Source of the DNA: Paenibacillus bovis
GTDB lineage: Bacteria; Bacillota; Bacilli; Paenibacillales; Paenibacillaceae
Assembly: GCF_001421015.2 (NCBI RefSeq)
Contig: NZ_CP013023.1
Coordinates: forward strand, 1,605,501-1,669,500
Reading direction: 5' to 3'
Length of the DNA: 64,000 bases
The first letter of the stretch is position 1. Each line of letters starts with the position of its first letter. Positions 17,935 to 26,695 of this stretch are shown one piece after another. A model generated the notes under the pieces. That model worked only from the letters and a program-made list of their open reading frames with translations. It was not told the DNA's origin and searched no databases. A program made the position numbers and the translations under genes.

Positions 17935-19617
17935 ATGAGTACACTGACACAAACAGGCACCACACTGGGGAATTATCTGCTGGACAGCTTGCAGCAGGAG
18001 GGTATTACCGAGATATTCGGCGTACCCGGAGACTATAATTTTACGCTACTGGATACTTTGGAGAAATATGAAGGTATCGGCTTTGTTCCAGCGCGCAATG
18101 AACTGAATGCTGGTTATGCCGCAGACGGTTACGCGCGGATCAAAGGAATCGCGGCGATGATTACGACCTTTGGTGTAGGTGAAATGAGTGCCTGCAATGC
18201 CATCGCAGGTGCCTACAGTGAGAATGTACCGATCATCCATATCGTCGGCACGCCCAAAATGCAAGCGCAGCAGGGCAAAAAGCTGATGCACCACACGCTG
18301 CTCGATGGAGACTACGACGTGTTCCGTCGGGTATATGAGCCGATTACGGCCTACACGACGGTTCTTACCCCGGAGAATGCGATGTTCGAGATTCCACAGG
18401 CGATTCATATTGCCAAAACGACCGGCAAACCGGTCTATCTGATGGTCGCGATTGATCTGGTTACCCAGCAAGTGCTGCAGCATACTGCCGAGCAGCAGCC
18501 GCTGAAAACAAGCGAATCGTCTCTACAGGCTGCGATCAACCATGCCCGCCAGCTGCTGGAAGCTTCGGAAAACGCGGTATTGCTGTCCGACAGCACCGTA
18601 TTGCGTCAGCGTTGGCAGGAGCCTGCACGTCAGCTCGCCGAAGCTCTTAATATTCCGGCTGCTTCCACAATGATGGGCAAAAGCGGATTCGACGAGAGTC
18701 ATGCCCGCTATATCGGTATGTACAGCGGTGCTTTTGGCAATCAGGAAGTGACGGAGACGGTTGAGAATGCGGATACCGTGATTGCTCTCGGACTGATCTG
18801 GTCGGATACGAATACCGCTAATTTCACAGCTCAACTCGATATGAACAAAGTCATCAATATTCAGCCGCAATCGGTCATGATCGGAGAAGCCGTCTACCAG
18901 AATATTCGTGGTGAGGATATGATTAGTGCGCTGATCGAGCTGGGCTGGATGAGCATGTCATCTGTGCCAGAGATGTCATTCCCTTATGACGAGCAGAAGG
19001 GTCAGCTGGAGGAACCGCTGAATACAAGCTATTACTATCCACGTTTTCAGCAGATGATCCAGGAGAACGATATCGTTATTACCGAGACAGGTACGTTGTT
19101 CTACGGAATGTCCCAGCTGCGTTTGCCGCATCAGGCGATGTATATCGGTCAGGGCGGCTGGCAAAGTATCGGGTACGCGACACCTTCTACATTTGGGGCG
19201 AGTATAGCAGCTCCGGATCGCCGGGTGCTGTTATTTACGGGAGAAGGATCCATGCAGCTGACCGTGCAAGAGCTGAGTTCCATGCTGGAATACGGCTGCA
19301 AGCCGATTATTTTCGTCCTGAATAATGGTGGCTATACGATCGAGAAATACCTGAATGTCAAAGAGGAAGTAGCCAAGCAGACGTATAATGAAATTCCCGT
19401 CTGGAATTATACGCAGCTGATCAGCACCTTTGGCAGAGAAGCCTATACTGCCCGTGTGACAACAAATGGAGAACTGGATGAAGCGATTCGCCAGGCCGAA
19501 CAAGAGCAGCAGCATCGTCTCTGTCTAATCGAGATGATCGCGGGCGATCCGATGGATGCACCGGATTATATGAAGAAAATCCGCGAGTTTATGCAGGAAC
19601 AAGAAAAGCAGCAGTAA
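17935..19617 (+). CDS. ThDP-dependent 2-keto-acid decarboxylase (pyruvate/indolepyruvate type)
   Basis: A 560-residue enzyme of the pyruvate/indolepyruvate decarboxylase family, which turns 2-keto acids into aldehydes. The three ThDP domains are in order: the N-terminal PYR domain with catalytic Glu (RNELNAGYAADGYAR), the His-His pair (LMHHTLLDGD), and the C-terminal PP domain with GEGSMQLTVQEL and LNNGGYTIE. The metal motif is GEG rather than the commoner GDG, a conservative change. Substrate cannot be fixed: pyruvate, branched-chain keto acid or indolepyruvate. The latter would make an indole-acetic acid route. GAGAGGAG precedes the ATG. A terminator follows. Confidence 0.9.
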   Translation: MSTLTQTGTTLGNYLLDSLQQEGITEIFGVPGDYNFTLLDTLEKYEGIGFVPARNELNAGYAADGYARIKGIAAMITTFGVGEMSACNAIAGAYSENVPIIHIVGTPKMQAQQGKKLMHHTLLDGDYDVFRRVYEPITAYTTVLTPENAMFEIPQAIHIAKTTGKPVYLMVAIDLVTQQVLQHTAEQQPLKTSESSLQAAINHARQLLEASENAVLLSDSTVLRQRWQEPARQLAEALNIPAASTMMGKSGFDESHARYIGMYSGAFGNQEVTETVENADTVIALGLIWSDTNTANFTAQLDMNKVINIQPQSVMIGEAVYQNIRGEDMISALIELGWMSMSSVPEMSFPYDEQKGQLEEPLNTSYYYPRFQQMIQENDIVITETGTLFYGMSQLRLPHQAMYIGQGGWQSIGYATPSTFGASIAAPDRRVLLFTGEGSMQLTVQELSSMLEYGCKPIIFVLNNGGYTIEKYLNVKEEVAKQTYNEIPVWNYTQLISTFGREAYTARVTTNGELDEAIRQAEQEQQHRLCLIEMIAGDPMDAPDYMKKIREFMQEQEKQQ

Positions 19618-19694
19618 ACGGCGTATCTTTTCAACCGTTCAGCAGCTGGTGACGCATAGCATCGAATCATATCAATCGAATCATATTATCAAGG

Positions 19695-19730
19695 AAAAAC
19701 ACTTCTCCGATTGGAGAGGTGTTTTTCTTT
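19695..19730 (+). terminator. Rho-independent terminator
   Basis: AAAAACACTTCTCC pairs with GGAGAGGTGTTTTT (one G-T pair) around GATT and runs into CTTTT. It ends the keto-acid decarboxylase transcript. Confidence 0.88.
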
Positions 19731-19779
19731 TGGCTGCGGCTATGATGACATAGGGGTGTCACAGTAATTTTGGATTATG

Positions 19780-19795
19780 TGTGATTGTAATCACT
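19780..19795 (+). promoter_or_regulatory. Distal Fnr/CRP-type box
   Basis: TGTGA-TTGTAA-TCACT fits the Bacillus Fnr consensus TGTGA-N6-TCACA with one change at the end. It lies about 205 bases before the probable nirB start site, too far for direct activation. Confidence 0.55.
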
Positions 19796-19935
19796 CGTTT
19801 ATGAAAATTCATGAGCTATATTGAAAAAGAGTCAATATCCAATTATTGGATTTTTTTAAAACAGGTTTTGTCTGACGGTGAGCTCACAATCATTCGACAA
19901 ATAAATCCTAAAAAATTGCATTAAATTTAAATCAT

Positions 19936-19951
19936 TGTGATCTATGTCACA
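19936..19951 (+). promoter_or_regulatory. Fnr box at about -41.5 of nirB
   Basis: TGTGA-TCTATG-TCACA is a perfect inverted repeat of the CRP/Fnr type. Its centre (19943.5) is 41.5 bases before the start site predicted from the -10 at 19973. This is the standard position for class II activation. Oxygen-limited induction by Fnr is inferred. Confidence 0.75.
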
Positions 19952-19972
19952 TCTGAAAGCTGACATCGTAGG

Positions 19973-19978
19973 TATACT
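19973..19978 (+). promoter_or_regulatory. nirB -10 element
   Basis: TATACT within GGTATACTGA, placed so that transcription would start near 19985, about 126 bases before the nirB ATG. No good -35 is present, as expected for an activator-dependent promoter. The rest of 19740-20110 holds two Fnr boxes and a GTGAGCTCAC palindrome at 19878 but no gene. Confidence 0.6.
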
Positions 19979-20110
19979 GAGAACATAAGAAAACATTTAA
20001 TTTTAAATAATAAAGATTGTGAAAATGATAACATGATATGGAAGTAATATCCATTTGAGCTGGATAGGCTGATCGATAAAGAGACAACAGAGAACACAGG
20101 AGGAATCCAT

Positions 20111-22534
20111 ATGAACACAACACGCGAACGCTTGGTACTGATAGGAAACGGGATGGCAGGGGTAGCAACACTGGAGCAGATTATCAAATTGGGCGGTGCC
20201 TACGACATTACAGTCATCGGCAGTGAGCCACATCCTAACTACAACCGGATCATGCTCTCTTATGTACTGGAAGGCAGTCAGACGATTGACGATATCGTAC
20301 TGAACAGCCATGAATGGTATGAAGAGAATCAGATTACACTGCATACCGGTGTAACAGTGACCGCTATCGATTCGGACACACACATGGTCGTAACCGATAA
20401 CGGCATGCAGATCCCTTATGACAAAGTCATTATCGCTACTGGTTCCAAGTCGCTGATCCTGCCTATTCCCGGTCACGAAAAGCAGGGTGTTGTCGGATTC
20501 CGTGATATCGCGGACTGTCATCAGATGCTGGAAGCAGCCAAAAACTATCGTACCGCAGCGGTTATCGGTGGTGGTCTGCTCGGTCTCGAAGCCGCCAAAG
20601 GTCTGGTCAGTCTGGGCATGGATGTAACTGTGGTTCATCTGATGAACGATCTGATGGAACGTCAGCTCGATTCCGTAGCGGCAGCCATGCTGAAAAAGGA
20701 ACTCGAGAGCCAGGGCATCAAATTCCGCATGGGCGCACAGACAGCCGAGCTGCAGGGCGGCGAACGTGTCGAACGCCTGCTGTTCAAGGATGGCTCGACG
20801 CTGCAGGCTGACTTTGTCGTCATGGCAGCCGGTATTCGTCCGAACATCGAAGTGGCAAAAAACAGCGGTATCGAAGCGGCGCGTGGTATCCTCGTGGATG
20901 ACTATCTGCGTACCTCGATGGACAATGTCTATGCCGTCGGTGAATGCGTACAACACCGTGATACCTGTTATGGTCTGGTAGCGCCGCTGTTTGAACAAGG
21001 GATGGTACTTGCCAAGCATATCTGTGGCAGCGAATGCCAGCCTTATGAAGGTTCGACCGTATCGACCAAGCTGAAAATTTCGGGCGTTGATGTATTCTCG
21101 GCAGGCGTATTTATCGAAAATGAACATCAATCCGTGATCACTGCACGTGATGACTGGAAGAAAACCTATAAAAAAATTATTTTACAGGACAATATTATCG
21201 TTGGTGCCGTATTGTTCGGCGATATCAATGACTCGGCCCAGCTGCAAAAGCTGATCCGTGATGGCGCACCGATGACCGATGAATTGTACGCCGAACTGAT
21301 GGGTACCGGCGGATGCAGCCACAGCAAGAAAAAAGCTTCGGTTGAAACGATGGCCAATGATGAAATCGTCTGCGGATGTAACGGTGTTACCAAGCTGGAT
21401 ATCGTTAGTGCTATTCAGGATAAAGGATTGACCAGCGTCGAAGAAATCAAAGCCTGCACCGGAGCGACCCGTTCGTGTGGTGGTTGTAAACCGGTAGTCG
21501 AGCAGATTCTGCAATATGTACTCGGTGATGGTGCAGCAGTCGCTTCGAGTCAGGGCATGTGCGGATGTACTACCCACAGTCGTGATGAAGTCGTCGCAGC
21601 TATCCGCGAAAAAGGGCTGAGAACTGTCAAAGAAGTTATGAACGTGATGGAATGGCATAATCCGGAAGGCTGCTCGAAGTGCCGTCCTGCGATCAACTAC
21701 TACCTCGGCATGATCTATCCGGTAGAATACCAGGATGAGAAATCGTCCCGTTTTGTCAACGAGCGTATGAACGCCAATATCCAAAAAGATGGAACTTACA
21801 CCGTAGTACCACGGATGTACGGTGGTGTAACTACACCGGAAGATCTCAAAAAAATCGCCGATGTATCGGTTAAATATAATGTCAAAGCCGTCAAAATGAC
21901 CGGCGGACAACGGATTGACCTGATCGGAGTCGAGAAGGAAGATCTGCCAAAAGTATGGGAAGAACTTGATATGCCATCGGGTTATGCTTACGCCAAATCG
22001 CTGCGTACCGTCAAAACCTGTGTCGGCTCGCAGTTCTGCCGCTTTGGTACCCAGGATTCGATGGGTATGGGCGCATCGCTGGAACAGCGTTTCGAGCGTC
22101 TGGACTTCCCGGCCAAATTCAAAATGGCGGTTAATGGCTGCCCGCGTAACTGTGCTGAATCGTGCACCAAAGATATTGGTATCGTCGGCAATGACGGCGG
22201 ATGGGAGATCTTCATCGGTGGTAACGGCGGGATCAAGGCTCGTCTGGCTGATTCGTTCTGCAAAGTCAAAACGGATCAGGAGCTGATCGATCTGTGCGGC
22301 GCTATTATCCAATACTACCGGGAGACAGGTAAATACCTGGAACGTACTTCGGAGTGGGTAGAGCGCATGGGACTGGATACTATCAAAGCAGCGATTCTGG
22401 AAGACGAAAATAACCGCCAACAGCTGGTAGAACGTGTCAATCTGGCACTCGCCCAGGTAGAAGATCCTTGGCAAAAAGTACTGAACGACGAAGAAACCCG
22501 TACTGCGCTGTTCGGTAAAAAAGTAGAAGTCTAA
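20111..22534 (+). CDS. nirB: Assimilatory nitrite reductase, large subunit
   Basis: An 807-residue NADH-dependent nitrite reductase that reduces nitrite to ammonium. Domains in order: FAD/NAD(P)H oxidoreductase with GNGMAGVATLE near the N-terminus and IGGGLLGLEAAKG; two BFD-like [2Fe-2S] segments (CGCNGVTKLD with CGGCKP, then CGCTTHSRDE with CSKCRP); the ferredoxin-like half-domain; and the siroheme/4Fe-4S domain with TCVGSQFCRFG and GCPRNCAESC. All four Cys ligands are present. AGGAGG lies before the ATG. The Fnr box upstream suggests expression under oxygen limitation, where it may also detoxify nitrite. nirD follows after 100 bases. Both genes are intact. Confidence 0.96.
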   Translation: MNTTRERLVLIGNGMAGVATLEQIIKLGGAYDITVIGSEPHPNYNRIMLSYVLEGSQTIDDIVLNSHEWYEENQITLHTGVTVTAIDSDTHMVVTDNGMQIPYDKVIIATGSKSLILPIPGHEKQGVVGFRDIADCHQMLEAAKNYRTAAVIGGGLLGLEAAKGLVSLGMDVTVVHLMNDLMERQLDSVAAAMLKKELESQGIKFRMGAQTAELQGGERVERLLFKDGSTLQADFVVMAAGIRPNIEVAKNSGIEAARGILVDDYLRTSMDNVYAVGECVQHRDTCYGLVAPLFEQGMVLAKHICGSECQPYEGSTVSTKLKISGVDVFSAGVFIENEHQSVITARDDWKKTYKKIILQDNIIVGAVLFGDINDSAQLQKLIRDGAPMTDELYAELMGTGGCSHSKKKASVETMANDEIVCGCNGVTKLDIVSAIQDKGLTSVEEIKACTGATRSCGGCKPVVEQILQYVLGDGAAVASSQGMCGCTTHSRDEVVAAIREKGLRTVKEVMNVMEWHNPEGCSKCRPAINYYLGMIYPVEYQDEKSSRFVNERMNANIQKDGTYTVVPRMYGGVTTPEDLKKIADVSVKYNVKAVKMTGGQRIDLIGVEKEDLPKVWEELDMPSGYAYAKSLRTVKTCVGSQFCRFGTQDSMGMGASLEQRFERLDFPAKFKMAVNGCPRNCAESCTKDIGIVGNDGGWEIFIGGNGGIKARLADSFCKVKTDQELIDLCGAIIQYYRETGKYLERTSEWVERMGLDTIKAAILEDENNRQQLVERVNLALAQVEDPWQKVLNDEETRTALFGKKVEV

Positions 22535-22634
22535 GCCAGGCCGCTGCGTCAACCTCGCATTCAAGCTTGTACCATATTGTAAATGCAGTTGTACCTTTAC
22601 AGAGATACAGGAAATACAAAGGAGAGATAAAGCG

Positions 22635-22955
22635 ATGAACAGTGTACAGACATTTTACCCTGTCGGACAGGTAGACGAATTCATGAGCCGGATTGGCCGT
22701 GTACTGGAACTGAAAGGAATCGAGCTTGCGGTATTCCGTACGTCGGATAATCAGGTATATGCGCTGGAGAACCGTAATCCGCATCCCAAAGGCGGTCCGA
22801 TCGCCGAAGGGATCGTGTCCGGACATATATTGTATGATCCGCTGTATGATTGGCAGATTGATCTGGAGACCGGGCTGGTACAGGCGCCGGATGAAGGTCA
22901 GGTGCGTACCTTTGACGTGAAGCTTGAAGGTGGACAGGTGTGGATCGCGGTCTGA
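22635..22955 (+). CDS. nirD: Nitrite reductase small subunit
   Basis: A 106-residue Rieske-fold subunit that completes the NirBD enzyme. The positions that hold the cluster ligands in true Rieske proteins are replaced (ENRNPHPKGGP and LYDPLYDWQ have no Cys), which is the usual state of bacterial NirD. AAAGGAGAG lies before the ATG. The 100-base spacer after nirB has no terminator, so they share a message. Confidence 0.93.
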   Translation: MNSVQTFYPVGQVDEFMSRIGRVLELKGIELAVFRTSDNQVYALENRNPHPKGGPIAEGIVSGHILYDPLYDWQIDLETGLVQAPDEGQVRTFDVKLEGGQVWIAV

Positions 22956-23038
22956 CTGGCGTATCTATCGTAGCTTTGGAGATGGGTTAGGGAGTTTCTG
23001 GGAGAATGGACTGGGGTGGGATTGCTTCATCCGCTTCA

Positions 23039-23143
23039 GAAAGAGATTCTGCCACGACCTCCGGTTAAGCATAGAGATCCTGAATGACCGCCAGGCGGTC
23101 GATCTCTATTCTTAAATGTCGGTCTTTGGCAGAATTCTCTTTC
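23039..23143 (+). repeat. Structured 105-nt hairpin element, copy 1
   Basis: The ends GAAAGAG-ATTCTGCCA and TGGCAGAATTCTCTTTC pair with one bulged base. An inner stem TTAAGCATAGAGATC pairs with GATCTCTATTCTTAA with one mismatch. Between the stems lies the conserved internal loop CTCCGG on one side and TGTCGGTC on the other. The apical loop folds as GACCGCC-A-GGCGGTC. It lies 83 bases after nirD. Two related copies are at 42894-42999 (same strand) and 35492-35596 (opposite strand); the paired positions change together. Its nature is unknown: structured RNA, REP/MITE-like palindrome or long terminator. Confidence 0.8.
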
Positions 23144-23314
23144 CTTCGCTCGGAGTGGGGAATTCATTTGAAAACTGCTGTGTAGTAAGTTTTATATATT
23201 GAATTCAACGGTAGCTTGAAAAGTTAGACATGTTTTAGTGAAGAAAAAAGTATCTAAAAATACTGCTTTATAAGTAATTTTCACTTCGGATAATGAATTG
23301 CAGATAGAACAAGC

Positions 23315-23366
23315 AGGCACTATTCTGGCGGTCACCTTGCGGTGATCATCAGAATGGTGCCTTTTT
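23315..23366 (+). terminator. Terminator with long composite stem
   Basis: AGGCACTATTCTG pairs with CAGAATGGTGCCT (one G-T pair), with an inner GGTCACC/GGTGATC stem, followed by TTTTT on the plus strand. It stands well downstream of nirD. The rest of 22956-23395 holds only hairpin element copy 1. Confidence 0.75.
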
Positions 23367-23395
23367 GGTTTGCGTTTTGTTTTGAACGGTCGTTT

Positions 23396-23995
23396 TTATT
23401 TATTCACAATAAGCACATCGATTAGTTTGCCGTTGTTAGCACCAAAGTACATTGTAACTTTATCATAGGTATACATCATTACCTGATCATACCCTTCTAA
23501 AAAATCATTCTCCTGACTGTCTGGTTTACCAAGAGCTTTGCGGATATCTGTAAATGTCTTACCTTGGAAGCCTGGAGGAACAATCAGAATACCAGAAAGA
23601 GTATGATTCGGGCCTTCAAAGAAAAAAACAGCATTCGGCATATTGCTTAGCTTGAAGTACTCTCCGCCGAGATAGTAGTCGGAACGCACCGGCTGACCAT
23701 AAATTTTCTGGACTTGCTGCATAGTCATGCCGAAGCGTAGTTTGTAACCGGGAATATAACCTTTTTTCAGCATGCTTCCTGTTTTGCTGTTCAGCGGCAT
23801 CACCGGAGAAGTAGCTGCCAGAGTAGCAAGCATAGGTAGAGAAGCAGCAGATACTGATGGACTGATCTGAAGCTGTGAAGTCAGGGGACCTGCGAGTTCC
23901 TTTTTATAGGCCGCCGCTTCCAATTCAGCTGGGCCGCTCAAGTTCACAGTTAACAGGGCAGTCAGCAGGCTGGTAACTGCATATTTTTTGATCAT
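23396..23995 (-). CDS. Secreted YjgB/DUF4309-like protein
   Basis: A 199-residue exported protein. A signal peptide (MIKKYAVTSLLTALLTVNLS, cleaved near the Ala-rich EAAA) is followed by a low-complexity linker and a C-terminal domain from about 75. That domain resembles DUF4309/YjgB: RFGMTMQQVQKIYGQPVRS, then YFKLSNMPNAVFFFEG and FTDIRKALGKPDSQEN. The two 'G-x-P' repeats suggest an internally duplicated fold like that of SmpA/BLIP proteins. AAAGGGG lies before the ATG. It stands alone between opposite-strand units. Confidence 0.65.
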   Translation of the reverse strand: MIKKYAVTSLLTALLTVNLSGPAELEAAAYKKELAGPLTSQLQISPSVSAASLPMLATLAATSPVMPLNSKTGSMLKKGYIPGYKLRFGMTMQQVQKIYGQPVRSDYYLGGEYFKLSNMPNAVFFFEGPNHTLSGILIVPPGFQGKTFTDIRKALGKPDSQENDFLEGYDQVMMYTYDKVTMYFGANNGKLIDVLIVNK

Positions 23996-24211
23996 TGTAT
24001 AAAATTCCCCTTTATTGTTAAAATAGTGGGCGCTCTTTTTTTATATTATATCGCTTTCTGCTTTCGCTTTCATATCCAACAATAAAATTAGTGACACAGC
24101 ATATACATTTGCTTATAATGTAGCAGAAGTGCCGGGTATAACAGACGTATAAGAATAGTAATACAAAGTATTCCTCAACAGGCCGGCTATGAGGCAGGGG
24201 AGGTTGGGACA

Positions 24212-25018
24212 ATGATCACGCTGCAAGGCGTAAGCAAATATTTTGGTGGAACAGATCGCAGGCAGGCAGCAGTAGAAGAGGTGACTCTGCATATTGAAGC
24301 CGGGGATATACACGGCATTGTGGGCAGCAGCGGGGCAGGTAAATCGACGTTGCTGCGCATGATCAATATGCTGGAACGTCCAGATCAAGGTACAGTCACT
24401 GTGAATGGGGAGCGGCTGAACGAGCTGCCGGAACGTCGTCTTCGTCCGGCGCGTCAGCAGATCGGCATGATCTTTCAGCAGTTCAATCTGCTGCATAATC
24501 GCACGGTCGGCGGGAATGTCGCTGCTTCGCTGGAATTGGCCGGTGTACCCAGATCCCGCCGTCAGCAGCGGGTCAGAGAATGTCTGGAACAGGTGGGTCT
24601 GCTGGACAAGCTGAATGAATATCCGGCGCAGCTCAGCGGCGGACAGAAGCAGCGGGTAGCGATTGCGCGAGCGATTGCTAATCATCCGCGGGTGCTGCTG
24701 TGTGATGAACCGACATCTGCGCTTGATCCTCGCTCCACATCAGGTATTCTGGAGCTGCTGCAACAGATTAATGAGCAGTTGGGTGTAACGATCGTTATCG
24801 TGACGCATGAGATGGATGTAGTCAAGCGGCTATGTAGTACCGTATCCGTTATGGAGCACGGACGAATTACCGAGAGCTATTCGCGGGAACACGACTCATT
24901 TGCTCCGGCGCCGGATTATACGCTGTCCTACCGCGAACAGCTGCTAGGACGTACAGATAATAACCATTCCGGGGCTTCCGGCAGATCAGCGGCTTCGCAA
25001 AACGAGGTGAATGAGTAA
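24212..25018 (+). CDS. metN: Methionine ABC transporter, ATPase
   Basis: A 268-residue ABC ATPase with Walker A GSSGAGKST, Q-loop MIFQQFNLL, signature LSGGQKQRVAIARA and Walker B VLLCDEPTSALDP. It is followed by MetI- and MetQ-type genes, which fixes its role in methionine uptake. It is short: usual MetN has about 340 residues with a C-terminal NIL domain that senses methionine. Here the end is an unrelated hydrophilic tail, so substrate feedback is probably absent. No SAM riboswitch is visible upstream (24000-24211). GGGAGG precedes the ATG. TAATG overlap couples it to metI. Confidence 0.85.
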   Translation: MITLQGVSKYFGGTDRRQAAVEEVTLHIEAGDIHGIVGSSGAGKSTLLRMINMLERPDQGTVTVNGERLNELPERRLRPARQQIGMIFQQFNLLHNRTVGGNVAASLELAGVPRSRRQQRVRECLEQVGLLDKLNEYPAQLSGGQKQRVAIARAIANHPRVLLCDEPTSALDPRSTSGILELLQQINEQLGVTIVIVTHEMDVVKRLCSTVSVMEHGRITESYSREHDSFAPAPDYTLSYREQLLGRTDNNHSGASGRSAASQNEVNE

Positions 25019-25698
25019 TGGATAATACACGTACGTTTACCGAGATGATGGACCGTTATCAGTCGGAGATCTGGCAGGCGATTGGAGATACCTTTACAAT
25101 GGTCGGGATCTCGATTGCAGCTGCTGTGCTGATCGGCCTGCCGCTTGGTACACTATTGTATCTGACCAAAAAAGGACAATTGTACGAGAATCTGTATCTG
25201 GCCGGTGTGCTGAACAGTCTCGTCAATATTATCCGCTCGTTTCCGTTTCTGCTGCTTGTCGTATTCCTGATCCCGTTCACTCGTATGGTCGTAGGCACCT
25301 CAATCGGGACAGAGGCGGCTTCGGTGCCGCTGTCGATTATCGCTATCGCTTATTATGCACGGCTGGTCGAACAGGCACTGCTCGATGTGCCACGCGGCGT
25401 CGTGGAATCGGCACGTTCAATGGGCGCTTCCGGGCTGCAGATCGTGTTTCGCTTTCTGTACGTAGAGGCGCGTTCCGGGCTGGTGCTCGGGCTAACGACC
25501 TCGGCGATCAGTTTCATTTCCTACTCGACTGTCGTGGGTATTGTCGGTGGAGGGGGAATCGGGGACTTTGCGATTCGGTACGGGTACCAGCGGTTCGAGA
25601 CAGATGTGATGGTCTATATGATCATCCTGATGATTATTCTCGTACAGGCAGTACAATTTACAGGCAGCCTGATCTCCAGATTGATCGACAAAAGGTAA
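25018..25698 (+). CDS. metI: Methionine ABC transporter, permease
   Basis: A 226-residue permease with five hydrophobic segments (for example ISIAAAVLIGLPLGTLLYL and the last span near 203-220). The EAA-like cytoplasmic loop reads ESARSMGASGLQIVFRFLY. It matches the MetI family in length and sequence. Its ATG overlaps the metN stop (TAATG), so translation is coupled. It pairs with MetN and MetQ for high-affinity D/L-methionine import. Confidence 0.9.
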   Translation: MDNTRTFTEMMDRYQSEIWQAIGDTFTMVGISIAAAVLIGLPLGTLLYLTKKGQLYENLYLAGVLNSLVNIIRSFPFLLLVVFLIPFTRMVVGTSIGTEAASVPLSIIAIAYYARLVEQALLDVPRGVVESARSMGASGLQIVFRFLYVEARSGLVLGLTTSAISFISYSTVVGIVGGGGIGDFAIRYGYQRFETDVMVYMIILMIILVQAVQFTGSLISRLIDKR

Positions 25699-25837
25699 TC
25701 CTGCAGCAGCTAGCTGACAATCTTATACGAATCAAATCGAATAACGATCCGGCAGCAACTCTATTGGAGCATTATGATTAATTGCAAGTTATTGAACACT
25801 ATACTCATTACAAATTACACACGGGGGTACTCAATCC

Positions 25838-26689
25838 ATGATGAACAAAAAAGCAGTACTGATTCTACTGTTCGCAATGACACTGCTGCTCGCAGCCTGC
25901 GGACAAAAAGCAGACAATACAGCCTCTACAAACACAGGTACAGATAAACAAGCAGGTACAACCGGTGAACAGACACTTAAGGTTGCGACGCTGATCCCGC
26001 CAATGACAGATATTCTGGATATTGTGAAGCCACTGCTGCAAAAAGACGGAATCAATCTGGAAGTAGTCGTACTTTCTGACAATGTACAGCCCAACGATGC
26101 ACTGGCGAACAAAGAAGTTGATGCGAACTTCTTCCAGCATGTTCCTTACATGAAGCAGTATAATGAAAGCAAAGGCTCCAATCTGGTCGCGATCCAGCCG
26201 ATCTATGATGCGATCTATGGCGCGTATTCCAAAAAGTACAAGAGTATCGACCAGCTGCCAGAAGGCGCAGTGATCGCTATTGCCAATGATCCATCCAATA
26301 TCGGACGCTCCCTGCAGATGCTCGCACAGGCAGGCATGATCACACTCAAAGACGGCGTAGGCATGAATGCAACACAAGCGGATATTACATCTAACCCGAA
26401 GAAGTTTGAATTCAAAGAAGTAGATTTGCTGATGCTGGCTCGTATGTATGACGAAGCCGATCTGGTTGCCATGACTCCAGCGTATGCCAAGCCGCTGAAC
26501 CTGACTCCGGTCAAGGATGCACTGGTAACGGAAAAAGCAGATTCCACCTTTGCAATCACACTGGTTGCCCGTGAAGATAACAAAGACTCCGCAGCAATCC
26601 AGAAGCTTAAAGAACGTATGGCCGGCCCGGAAGTGAAAAAATTCCTGGAAGACAATTATTCCGATATCGCTGTACCGGCATTCAAGTAA
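25838..26689 (+). CDS. metQ: Methionine-binding lipoprotein
   Basis: A 283-residue NlpA/MetQ solute-binding lipoprotein. The signal peptide ends in LLLAAC with the lipidated Cys at residue 21, followed by a Thr/Gly-rich linker. The binding domain has LKVATLIPPMTDILDIVKP, DANFFQHVPYM and IANDPSNIGRSLQML, all typical. It completes the metN-metI-metQ order after a 139-base spacer. Two in-frame ATG stand side by side; either can be the start. A 13-unit hexanucleotide array begins seven bases after its stop. Confidence 0.93.
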   Translation: MMNKKAVLILLFAMTLLLAACGQKADNTASTNTGTDKQAGTTGEQTLKVATLIPPMTDILDIVKPLLQKDGINLEVVVLSDNVQPNDALANKEVDANFFQHVPYMKQYNESKGSNLVAIQPIYDAIYGAYSKKYKSIDQLPEGAVIAIANDPSNIGRSLQMLAQAGMITLKDGVGMNATQADITSNPKKFEFKEVDLLMLARMYDEADLVAMTPAYAKPLNLTPVKDALVTEKADSTFAITLVAREDNKDSAAIQKLKERMAGPEVKKFLEDNYSDIAVPAFK

Positions 26690-26695
26690 CATCAG

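Noticed and set aside
20003..22564. Long minus-strand open frames (375 and 460 codons)
   Set aside because: Both are opposite nirB, which is certain from its cofactor motifs; codon bias makes the reverse strand open.
23031..23150. Target-site duplications around the structured element
   Set aside because: Flanks such as CTTCA and CTTCG are similar at copy 1, but copies 2 and 3 show no matching flanks, so insertion by a transposase is not supported.
24000..24211. SAM riboswitch before metN
   Set aside because: No S-box core, no terminator/antiterminator pair; sequence is mostly AT-rich.
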